Source: Phocoena phocoena (Eukaryota; Chordata; Mammalia; Artiodactyla; Phocoenidae). From it: a DNA stretch of 64,000 nt. How positions within the stretch are numbered: position 1 is the stretch's first letter; each line of letters begins with the position of its first letter. The notes beneath the pieces were generated by a model, which was not told the origin of the DNA, ran no database searches, and saw only the letters and a program-made list of their open reading frames with translations. The DNA lies in the NCBI RefSeq assembly GCF_963924675.1, contig NC_089238.1:38830879-38894878 (forward strand). The letters are read 5' to 3'. A program made the translations under genes and the position numbers. Below are positions 43,791-52,985 of this stretch, piece by piece.

Positions 43791-44397
43791 AACTGATCAT
43801 ATTGAGAAGACTCATACTCTTAAACCCCTCATCTCCCTGTTTATTTATACCTGATGCCAGATTGGGCATTCTTCACATATTTTTTTCCTCTGGAACCTCT
43901 CTTCACTTTAGCATATGATTTCGGCTTTGTTTGCTCTCTGCCCGCAGAGTCTCCCATTTCTCAGGGGAGCGTTGCTAGTTCTTATTCCCAGCATCACACA
44001 TTTGACAATGCTGCCTCCCACTTCTGTACCATCAACTCTGGCCCTTGGCTGGTCCTTGATCCAGAGCTCCATCTCCCACCCATGAGAGGAAGAAGCAGGT
44101 CATTTAGAGTAGAAGAAGGAGTTGATGATCCCTAGCGTGAGGGAATATATATATCAGGCATTTAGCACAAGTCTCTGCATGACAGAAATCTCATGATTTG
44201 TGCATTTACACTAGGCATTAGAGTTAATGAGATATTTTCAAAAGATTACTTTATTTTCACAAACTTATAAAGCTCCAAAATCAAGTGAGATGGTTCACAT
44301 TCTCCTTTCTTGGTCCCTTCCTCAGTGACCTCAGAGAAAAGAGATAGATGAATGGTCCAAGGAACACAGAGGAACATTTTTGAGGCATGGAGAAATA

Positions 44398-44483
44398 CTT
44401 ATTTAACAGTGAGTTATGACTTAGGAGTTCTTTATATATGCCTTATTTAGCAGTGAGTTATGACTTAGGAGTTCTTTATATAT
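44398..44483. repeat. Tandem duplication, 44-bp period
   Basis: Copies at 44398-44439 and 44442-44483 share 42 bp with one mismatch; both contain GTTATGACTTAGGAGTTCTT. Confidence 0.95.
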
Positions 44484-44950
44484 AATCAAATGTTTTAACA
44501 AAAATATATATCACCACAAAATACAGTAGAATTGAATTCTAAGCAAAGATGTATAGAGTAGGTGAGTGTCCAATTATATAGTATCGATGCCTCTTAGGTG
44601 CTGAGGGTTTCTTCTGGAACGGAAAGGTTCTTTTCAGGATGTTTCTACTTCCTTATCCATGAAGAATCTATGTCTCCTGGTTTGGGAGTCTTGTAATATA
44701 CAGTGGCCCTGTCCAGTGTGGAAAGCGCCTGAGACAAGAGCAGTCAGTCTCTGAGTCAAACCCCGGCAGGACTTGTGTACTCCTACCTACAGCCTTTCTG
44801 TGATTATTCTGTGGCTGTGGACTGCTTTTCCTGGGGACCTAGCTAATGCTTACAGTAAAATGTGACTTGGAAGGGCTTCCTGTCCCATCAGCTTTGGGGA
44901 TCAACCTTGACATCACCGTGATCCAGGCAGTGCAGGTATAGAAGAGAAGG

Positions 44951-44990
44951 TGTGTGTGTGTGTGTGTGTGTGTCTGTGTGTGTTAGTGGT
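44951..44990. repeat. (GT)n microsatellite
   Basis: GT run interrupted once by TCT, followed by GGTGGTGATAGTGATG. Confidence 0.9.
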
Positions 44991-45120
44991 GGTGATAGTG
45001 ATGTAAGGCAAGGCAGGAAAACAAAATAATTGGAGCCTGGTCTTGCCTGGCACATACTACCAAGAAAAGTCAGGGCCAGAAAAGCAAACCCAATAATGTT
45101 TTTTCTATTAAATAGCTCCA

Positions 45121-45786
45121 GATGACACCCTCCGCCTGCACCCCATATTCAGGCTAAACAGTCACCTGCAATCTGCCCCCCAACATCTTAGCTTCAGCTT
45201 CAGTTTCTACCTTTAGCCCCTTCAGATTTGGACACTTCTGCATCCTCCCCTCCTGGACATCTAGAATTTGGACAGACATTTCGACTGAAACATCCACTTC
45301 TTACCCCCAAAGTGTCCAAAGACTCTCATGGATCTCTATTTGCTTTTAAACCCACAATAGCTAAAATCAGGCTGAAGCGCGTGTGTACTCATGACTGTCC
45401 AGGTGGCCCTAGGTGCAAGGGTGCCAGCCGCATTCTGCTAGCACGTCTGCCCTTGTGGCTCCACTCTCTTCCCCACCTTGTATTTACGCAGCAGCTCAGC
45501 GATGAGGCGTCTGTTCACTCTGCTCCAGCACTGTTTTTACACCTCTGCCAGGCTCTTTTTGATCCCCTTCCTTTGCAAAGGACCCTGATAAATCCTCTCA
45601 CGATGGCAGGAGTGCAAGAAACAAGGGTGGAAAGGGATGGGGCAGCGCGTGGTCCTACAGCTGTTACCATTTTGGGATCAGAAAGCTGGTGACATTTGTT
45701 AAAAGGCAGCCATACTACCATATATCTTAATGTGTCTATCTTAACGAGGACTTTTATGGATTTTATTCTAAGTACGTTTTTTAAAT
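45121..45786. other. Unique DNA containing the longest open frame outside repeats
   Basis: A plus-strand frame of 154 codons lies at 45228-45692. Its translation has no motif I recognise. The DNA reads partly like a decayed L2 (CCTCCCCTCCTGGACATCTA, CTCTGCCAGGCTCTTTTTGA). No promoter, splice or poly-A evidence, so I do not call a gene. Confidence 0.35.
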
Positions 45787-45801
45787 TAACTTAAGTCTTT
45801 T

Positions 45802-46000
45802 TTTTTTTGTGGTACGTGGGCCTCTCACTGCTGTGGCCTCTCCCGTTGCGGAGCACAGGCTCCGGACGCGCAGGCTCAGCGGCCATGGCTCACGGGCCCA
45901 GCCGCTCCGCGGCATGTGGGATCCTCCCGGACCGGGGCACGAACCTGTGTCCCCTGCATCGGCAGGCGGACTCTCAACCACTGCGCCACCAAGGAAGCCC
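45802..46000 (-). mobile_element. CHR SINE, short form
   Basis: Antisense copy close to consensus. A perfect 15-bp TSD TAACTTAAGTCTTTT lies at 45787-45801 and 46001-46015. The head has one change (CACCAAGGAAGCCC). Confidence 0.97.
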
Positions 46001-46015
46001 TAACTTAAGTCTTTT

Positions 46016-46354
46016 TAAGCCATAAGCCGTTGGAACCATTGGAACATAAGCCAACTTGAATGCCCCATTTATTTCTTCCCTGAGTTCCTGTCTCTGTGAG
46101 CTCACAGCCCACTTACATGCATGTGTGATGAGGGGAAGGAGAGGTAGACTGTTCATAAATAACCAAGCGATGACATAAGTATGCCACATATCCTCAGTGA
46201 AGAAGAACCCAGAGCTGGAGGAGGCAGTGCGCGGGTCCTAACTCAGATTTGCTGAATCAAATAATACTTTTTGGAGGAAGTAGTATCTAAGTTGAAACCT
46301 GAAGAGCTCTATGATTTATAATTATTTTATGTATATTCATGTTGACTTGTTCAC
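46016..46354. other. Unclassified DNA
   Basis: No gene; no confident repeat. Confidence 0.4.
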
Positions 46355-46500
46355 ATATCTTCATCCCCAAATAGACCATAAACCCCTTCAAAAAAGGAAA
46401 CATATTTTTCTAATTTAGTCCTGTATTCCCACTGTTTAATTCCAGAGCATGGGACATATTAAGTATACTCATGAATATTCGTTGAAAAAAGAAATGAGAA
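46355..46500 (+). mobile_element. L2 3' end
   Basis: ATAGACCATAAACCCCTTCA, CCTGTATTCCCACTGTTTAA, AGAGCATGGGACATATTAAG and GAATATTCGTTGAAAAAAGA follow the sense L2 3' end. Confidence 0.65.
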
Positions 46501-47448
46501 GCAATGGACTCTGCTTAATCCCCACCCACACGCCCCATACACACTCAAAAAAAAACTTCAATTCTCTTTAATTTCCTGTTAAGAATTCCCAGGTTAGTGA
46601 CTGAGGACAGCAGTCGAATGTCCAAAATGCCTTTTTTGGGATGTCCAAGAAAAGTTTAAACTTTTGGTGGTGGATTATTCAACCTGGCAGAATTCAACAA
46701 GACAGTCACTGGAGTTTTATTCTTGACTTTACCACTGACCTTTGAAAGGCACTTCAGCATACCAGCTAGAAACTGCACATTTGCACAACTCAGTAAATTA
46801 ATAGATGACCCCAGAAAAAAACACTTTTTTTCCAATTCCAATTGGAATTTTTCCAATTCACTGTCCACTTTTCAATCTAGTAGTGCACAAATTGCTAAAC
46901 ACTTTCAACAGAAAAACAAAGAAAATCCATTTTTCATCATCAGCTGCCTTCTGCTTTCTTCATTTTTTAACCCCACGCAAAGTTAATTGCTTCTGAAGAA
47001 AGAAAATGGTTTTTGTGTAGCCAGTGGGCTGCTGATTCAGCAGCCCCTTGAATCTGGAGCCACAAGCATTCCTGTGTTTGCTAAACTTGAGGCAGGAGGG
47101 ATGGTGGATTCCACAGACTTTGCATCTGTTTCTAATCTAGCTACAGGTCTAGGGAGTTCTAACCTGAAGTTTGTTTGAGAGTAATTCCTGCAATTATCAG
47201 TGGAATAGACTCTTAAGGACAGAGGCTTTCTGAAGACAACAGTTTAAAGTTTGGGAGACCCTATTCTTCTGCATAATGGAGAAGACCAGCAGCAGTTCAT
47301 ATAAAATTTCTCCTAGTTATGGGGAATAGAAAATGAACTCATGGATTTTATTTGGTTTAGCATGTGGTCTAGGTGCCTTTTTAAATTACTTACACAAGGA
47401 TATTAACATTACACCTGCTGGAAGCTTGTTTCCTCCACGGCCTATTTG
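46501..47448. promoter_or_regulatory. Repeat-free block, enhancer-like
   Basis: Complex unique DNA. Features include the perfect palindrome AATTCCAATTGGAATT at 46834-46849, a further CCAATTC downstream, and GCACATTTGCACAACTCAGT with TAAATTAATAGATGACC. 46987-47178 holds a 63-codon frame without domain. Conservation is untested. Confidence 0.35.
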
Positions 47449-47464
47449 TAAATACAGAACGTTG

Positions 47465-47672
47465 GGGCTTTCCTGGTGGCGCAGTGGTTGAGAGTCCGCC
47501 TGCCGATGCGGGGGACACAGGTTCATGCCCCGGTCCGGGAAGATCCCACATGCCGCGGAGCGGCTGGGCCCGTGAGCCATGGTCGCTGAGCCTGCGCGTC
47601 CGGAGCCTGTGCTCCGCAACGGGAGAGGCCACAACAGTGAGAGGCCCGCGTACCGCAAAAAAAAAAAAAAAA
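47465..47672 (+). mobile_element. CHR SINE, short form
   Basis: Sense copy, very close to consensus, box B-like GGTTCATGCCCC, A-rich tail. The 15-bp TSD is AAATACAGAACGTTG at 47450-47464 and AAATACAGAATGTTG at 47673-47687 (one mismatch). Confidence 0.97.
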
Positions 47673-47687
47673 AAATACAGAATGTTG

Positions 47688-48065
47688 AAGATTTATGGTA
47701 ATTGTAACATTAAAATTATCCTAGTCTTTTGTACAAATCTTGTAACTGTTGCAGCTTACTCAATTCCAATTGCCTTGTGCAAATTGGCCTCATAATGAAA
47801 AGCCATACATTTTCATTAGTACAGTCGTTCTGTCTGCTGATGGCTGACGTTCTAACTTGATAAACAGCGGGATTCTCTAAACTGCTGATTTTGCAGCTCA
47901 GAACTCTCCACCAAGAAGAAATGAAATTTGACTTCTGAATATTGCTGGTAAAACTCATCCTCAAAGGTGTTATAAAATCGTGGGCCTATTTTTAAGACCA
48001 CTGGAGAAGGCTACTTTTTATAAACTTCCTTTCTCTCATTTGTAAATGCACACCATAATGCATTT
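47688..48065. promoter_or_regulatory. Candidate conserved element
   Basis: Repeat-free with AT-rich complex motifs (TGGTAATTGTAACATTAAAA, CCTCATAATGAAAAGCCATA, ACTTGATAAACAGCGGGATT, CTGCTGATTTTGCAGCTCAG). The look is that of a vertebrate conserved non-coding element; inference only. Confidence 0.35.
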
Positions 48066-48235
48066 TAGAGCGTCATTCATCCATGTCTTCATTCCTTTGG
48101 CAGATATTTGCTGATTGCCTACTTGGTAGCTGGTCCTATACTATGTGTCATGAGGTTGAACTCTTATGAGCTTGACATGAATATCCAGTATCTGGTGCAC
48201 AGTATCAGTTCAATAAGTGGCAGTCTTTTCTCCTT
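48066..48235 (-). mobile_element. Possible L2 3' fragment
   Basis: TTCATTCCTTTGGCAGATAT, GCTGATTGCCTACTTGGTAG and CTATACTATGTGTCATGAGG resemble antisense L2 3' text, then ATATCCAGTATCTGGTGCAC reads in the other sense. Mixed and short. Confidence 0.4.
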
Positions 48236-48755
48236 TTTACAAGAGTGTAGGTAATAATGAGATCTAATAACATAATGAGTTTATTATAGTCGACATTTTG
48301 GCCAAGGAATTGTCATCTCTCACGGGAAAGACTTAGATTTCAGAGGGTTAGAAACACTCCTGGACACCATCAAGCTCTCTCCCTGACCCACACAGGGATC
48401 TCCCTACGTGCCTTCAGCAAAAGTAAGCTCAGGACAGCCTACAAGGCCGATCATTCTGTGAGTCGGCAATTTGAGCAGTTGGATCTTAAAATAGGCCTCA
48501 AATAATAGTCCACCCATTCTCAGACTCCTCTCAGACGCAGGAAAAGAAAGCCGCCTCAATTTTCTCTATTTGAAGACACTTCTTTTTACTCCTAAGCCTT
48601 CTCTCAAGCTAATCACCCACTTTTCTTTAACTGTTTGTTTTAAGTTGTTGATGTAAGTTTTAGCTTCTTCTCTCTGTTGTTCACTTACGTCTAAATGTCA
48701 GTCATTGAGCCTCTTACAAAATATTTATATAGATTTGACTCGAAGTGAATGAGAA
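48236..48755. other. Unique DNA
   Basis: No gene or repeat recognised. Confidence 0.45.
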
Positions 48756-48759
48756 ATAA

Positions 48760-49120
48760 TGTCAACAGAATTTCCTCTGGGCGTCATGATTACGAACCAC
48801 TATGTATTCGACTACTTGGGTCTTCCCAAACAGCCCTACAAGATTCCTGTTTTACAGTTGAGGAAACTGTGATTGGGATAGGGAGGGTGGGAGGGAGACA
48901 CAAGAGGGAGGGGATATGGGGATATATGTGTACATATAACTGATTCACTTTGTTATACAGCAGAAACTAACTCACCATTGAAAAGCAATTATGCTCCAAT
49001 AAAGATGTAAAATAAATAAATAAGTAAAATAAAAAATAAATAAAATTTTAAAAGGTAACAATTAGCCTATGGTCACGCAGATACTAAACAGCCAAGTCAG
49101 CATTCAAACCCTGGGGCTCA
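48760..49120 (-). mobile_element. MIR, split by an L1
   Basis: The left half ends TCCTGTTTTACAGTTGAGGAAACT; the right half continues GGTAACAATTAGCCTATGGTC, ACGCAGATACTAAACAGCCA and AGTCAGCATTCAAACCCTGG. Together they form one antisense MIR. Confidence 0.82.
48869..49055 (+). mobile_element. L1 3' UTR, short insertion
   Basis: Sense L1 end inside the MIR: GATATGGGGATATATGTGTA, ACTGATTCACTTTGTTATAC, AGCAATTATGCTCCAATAAA, then AAATAAATAAATAAG-type tail. No clear TSD is left. Confidence 0.9.
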
Positions 49121-49719
49121 TTCCCCAAAAGTCGTTTGATCTTTTCCCTGCTCCACAGATCCCTTGTAACTGAAGTGTTTATGAGTCATTCCTCTCTGCA
49201 TTATTTACAGAAAATATTTCTATTGTTAACACTGGACCTAAAGAATGAATATAGAGGGAAGATTTGTTCAAAGTAGCAGTTCTGTATTACTCCCTGAATG
49301 AAACTGTGAAGTGTAAGACAAGGAACCAGACAAAAGAGAATTATGCAGAATCAAGAGGACTTTAGATGATATATGAAGGCATTAATAGAAAAGTGGCTAT
49401 TCACAGCGTTATGATTGATTATGTATTTAAAATAAACACAGTTGGCTTTCTTTACTTTGGCTCTGAGAGGGGCTTAACTTTAGCACCATAATGGCCCACT
49501 GTTGTCTACATGGCAGGTGGCTGGTACATAAATCCCGGCAAGGGGCAGACTGAGGGGCCAATGTATGGATTCAATCTATGAACTTTGCATACCCTGCATT
49601 TTTGCAGAGAAACAAACCAGCAGTGTCTGTGTTTCCAAGTCTCTGCCTCAGCTTCATGGGAGAAGCAGTGAGACCTTACCTTTCCTTTAGCTTAAAAATG
49701 GAGTTAACTAAGTGCAATT
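49121..49719. promoter_or_regulatory. Repeat-free block, enhancer-like
   Basis: 49180-49680 is complex and ATTA-rich (AGAGAATTATGCAGAATCAA, GAAGGCATTAATAGAAAAGT, CGTTATGATTGATTATGTAT, AGCACCATAATGGCCCACTG). No coding frame. A candidate for conservation testing. Confidence 0.38.
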
Positions 49720-49734
49720 AAAAGTTAATTGTGG

Positions 49735-49939
49735 GGCTTCCCTGGTGGCCTAGTGGCTGGGAGTCCGCCTGCCGATGCAGGGGACACGGGTTCGTGCCCC
49801 GGTCCGGGAGGATCCCACATGCCGTGGAGCGGCTGGGCCCGTGAGCCATGGCCGCTGAGCCTGCGCGTCCGGAGCCTGTGCTCCGCAACGGGAGAGGCCA
49901 CAGCGGTGAGAGGCCCACGTACTGCAAAAAAAAAAAAAA
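49735..49939 (+). mobile_element. CHR SINE, short form (first of a pair)
   Basis: Sense copy from GGCTTCCCTGGTGGCCTAGT to ACGTACTGC and poly-A. Target copies AAAAGTTAATTGTGG (49720-49734) and AAAAGTTAATCGTGG (49940-49954) flank it. A second SINE follows at once. Confidence 0.97.
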
Positions 49940-49954
49940 AAAAGTTAATCGTGG

Positions 49955-50251
49955 GACTTCTCTGGTGGCACAGTGGTTAAGAATCTGCCTGCCGATGCAG
50001 GGAACACAGGTTCGAGCCCAGTTCTGGGAAGATCCCACATGCCGCTGATCAACTAAGCCTGTGCACCACAACTGCTGAAGCCTGCGTGCCTAGAGCCCGT
50101 GCTCCGCAACAAGAGAAGCCACTGCAATGAGAAGCCCACGCTCCGCGACGAAGAGTAGCCCCCCTCGCTTCAACTAGAGAAAGCCCGCGTACAGCAACAA
50201 AGACCCAGTGCAGCCAAAAATAAATAAATAAATACATTTATTTAAAAAAAG
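49955..50251 (+). mobile_element. CHR SINE, long form (second of a pair)
   Basis: Sense long form starting GACTTCTCTGGTGGCACAGT, intact box B GGTTCGAGCCC, extra segment CCCCCCTCGCTTCAACTAGA, tail AAATAAATAAATAAATAC. A third target copy AAAAGTTAATTGTTG follows at 50252-50266. Confidence 0.97.
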
Positions 50252-50266
50252 AAAAGTTAATTGTTG

Positions 50267-51105
50267 CAATTCCTCATGTGAAACATCTTTCCAGAGTATG
50301 GAAGGAGCATTTTCATGAACTCTGAGGTTACAAAACTGTCCTCTGGGATTATCAAGCCCACCCCTAATGGGATACTTTAGGAATGTTTACAGGAACTCCA
50401 AGTCACCATAATGCCTAGTGGAATATGTTAGGAGACGCAAACTCATTATTTCCACTCTTTTATATTTTACTACACATTTCTTCAGTATGGCAGCTCAGAA
50501 GAACATCAAATACTTTCATGATAGCAGTCCCCTCTAATAATTTATATTCACCGGGGTATAGAAAATAGGAGGAACAACCAAAAGAAAAACAGAATCTTCA
50601 TTGAAAATCCATTCATGTGCCAATGGCAGATATGTGGGGAATAGAAGGAACTTTTAGAGCTGTAATTGGCTCTGCAGATCATCTGGTCTACCATATTGAT
50701 GTAGAGATGAGAAAACCAAAGCCCAGATAGGGCCAAGACTTAGCCACCACTGAAGAGAAAACTGTTTAGAGCCATCCCTATTCTACTAAACCAACAATCA
50801 ACTCTAATTTGATGTCAGAATTATTCCATCGCCCTCAGCATCGTATGTGTAGGCGGACTCATGCAGTGGTCAAAAATTAGTGTAAATTTCTGATTATACA
50901 CACACACACATACACACACGCACCTCTAATTGAATTACCAGACATTTGTTCAATTATTTTCAGAAACATAGGCATCTTAACTATGCCATCATTTTTTTAA
51001 TCCTCCTGGAAACAAAAATGACAACTAAGAAACACATTATGCAGGGGTTAACTTATTTTATAGACTTTATAGATGAGAGATACAAAGTTGTGTTTAAAAT
51101 TGCCA
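50267..51105. other. Unique DNA with a (CA)n
   Basis: No gene. A weak MIR-like core may lie at about 50690-50760 (GTAGAGATGAGAAAACCAAA). A CA run is at 50899-50922. Confidence 0.42.
50899..50922. repeat. (CA)n
   Basis: ACACACACACACATACACAC; short dinucleotide run. Confidence 0.9.
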
Positions 51106-52005
51106 TTTTCTTCTGCTAATAACAACTGCAATGATAAGAGAGTTAACATTTACCAATCTATTACTATGTTCCAGGAATTATGCTTAGACTGTTTCTCAAT
51201 TATATTTAAAAATTTTAATAACAATAATATTTATTAAATACTATTATTACACCCATTTTACAGAAAAAAGAAACTGAGGTTTCAAGAGGTTAAGTAGCTT
51301 CACTCATGTCACAGATCTGGAAAGCGACAGAGCTGAGATTTTTTTTTTTACATCTTTATTGGGGTATAATTGCTTTACAATGGTGTGTTAGTTTCTGCTT
51401 TATAGCAAAGTGAATCAGTTATACATATACATATGTTCCCGCATCTCCTCCCTCTTGCGTCTCCCTCCCTCCCACCCACCCTATCCCACCCCTCTAGGTG
51501 GTCACAAACCACCGAGCTGATCTCCCTGTGCCATGCAGCTGCTTCCCACTAGTTATCTATTTTACATTTGGTAGTGTATATATGTCCATGCCACTCTCTT
51601 ACTTTGTCCCAGCTTACCCTTCCCCCTCCCCAGAGCCTCAGGTCCATTCTCTAGTAGGTCTACATGTTTATTCCCATCTTGCACCTAGGTTCTCTGACCA
51701 TCTTTTTTCTTTTTCTTTTCTTTTCTTAGATTCCGTATATATGTGTTAGCATACAGTATTTGTTTTTCTCTTTCTGACTTACTTCACTCTGTATGACAGT
51801 CTCTAGGTCCATCCACCTCACTACAAATAACTCAGTTTCGTTTCTTTTTATGGCTGAGTATTATTCCATTGTATATATGTGCCACATCTTCTTTATCCGT
51901 TCATCTGTCGATGGACACTTAGGTTGCTTCTGTGTCCTGGCTATTGTAAATAGATTAGAGCTGAGATTTTAACACAGATAGTTGGATACCAAAAACCTAT
52001 GTTTG
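51106..52005 (-). mobile_element. MIR, split by an L1
   Basis: Left part: CAATGATAAGAGAGTTAACA, ATTACACCCATTTTACAGAA, GAAACTGAGGTTTCAAGAGG, GTCACAGATCTGGAAAGCGA. It resumes after the L1 with GAGCTGAGATTTTAACACAG. Antisense MIR interrupted at 51343-51956. Confidence 0.85.
51343..51956 (-). mobile_element. L1 3' end, 614 bp
   Basis: Antisense L1 from its tail (ATCTTTATTGGGGTATAATT) through TATCCCACCCCTCTAGGTGG and GACTTACTTCACTCTGTATG to GGTTGCTTCTGTGTCCTGGC. A perfect 14-bp TSD AGAGCTGAGATTTT lies at 51329-51342 and 51957-51970. An 83-codon frame inside is not real. Confidence 0.96.
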
Positions 52006-52504
52006 TACATACTGCTCCATTCTTTATGAAGGCAAGTATGAAGAATATGTAGCAACGGGACATTTACTGATACTGTGAAAAAGAAAATACAAACATCTGC
52101 CTTGAACACTTTGAAGAACTAGAAGTGAAAAATCAATAGATTTTAAAAGCGAGAAAAGCAAAAATACCTGATTGTGACTTGTGACCACAGTTATGCAAAA
52201 ACATATGTCCATATGGACAAACATTGGAGAGATGAAATCATTGGTTTCTGGGTAGGGAGACTTGGAACTACTTACTCTAAAAAAAAGAAGAAAAAGTCCC
52301 TCAGCTGATTACTGTTTTTATCAATATCATTTTAAAAGAATCAAATGGTAATGAAATGGGCTCTGCATGTTGCCCTTTGGTCATATCCCTATGGAACTCT
52401 ACAGGTTAGATGAGAAAAATGATGAAACTACCCACAAAATTCCATGTTCCTGCGGCAACATCTCCTCCCACAGCAGAGTACACCAGTGTGTCTCATTGGT
52501 TTCT
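52006..52504. other. Unique DNA
   Basis: No repeat or gene recognised. Confidence 0.45.
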
Positions 52505-52985
52505 GTTTCATTCAGCAGATACTGTTGGGTGCCTGCTATGTGCCAGATGCCCGAGCTGAGACTTGCTCTGCTCTTAAGATATTCTAGTGAAGTGAAAAGA
52601 CAGAGACCATAATAGCTGTAGAGAAAAGCAGCAAAGAACTGCTGGGACTTGAGGAGGGGATACACTGTCTGAGTCAGGGGCTTCACAAAGGGTTTAACTG
52701 AGTGGAAACTGTTAGGATAATCACAAATGTGCTAGAAGAGGAAGCATATAACTGAGTGTGGGGGGACTGCGTGCAAAGCCATGGAGATGCAGAAACCAAC
52801 ACAAGCAGATGGGTGTGCTTGCGTCTTAGTTGCATGCGGTGGTCGGGGCTAGCGACTGAAGATAGATGGATACTGGGGGCCATTTCTTAGGGGGCTTTAT
52901 AAGCCACGCTGAGGAGCTGCAGGATCCCTGGATGCATTTGGGTGGATAAGAGCCAGGAGAGGGCATAGACCTTCGTGTTTACAGA
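52505..52985 (-). mobile_element. L2 fragment
   Basis: Antisense L2: TCATTCAGCAGATACTGTTG, GGTGCCTGCTATGTGCCAGA, TTAAGATATTCTAGTGAAGT, GCAAAGCCATGGAGATGCAG, GGGGCTTTATAAGCCACGCT. Confidence 0.75.

Larger units (their letters stand above)
43802..45120. other. Unique DNA with local repeats
   Basis: No gene or transposon. Contains the 44-bp duplication and a GT run listed separately. A 93-codon frame at 43854-44135 has no domain. Confidence 0.45.
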
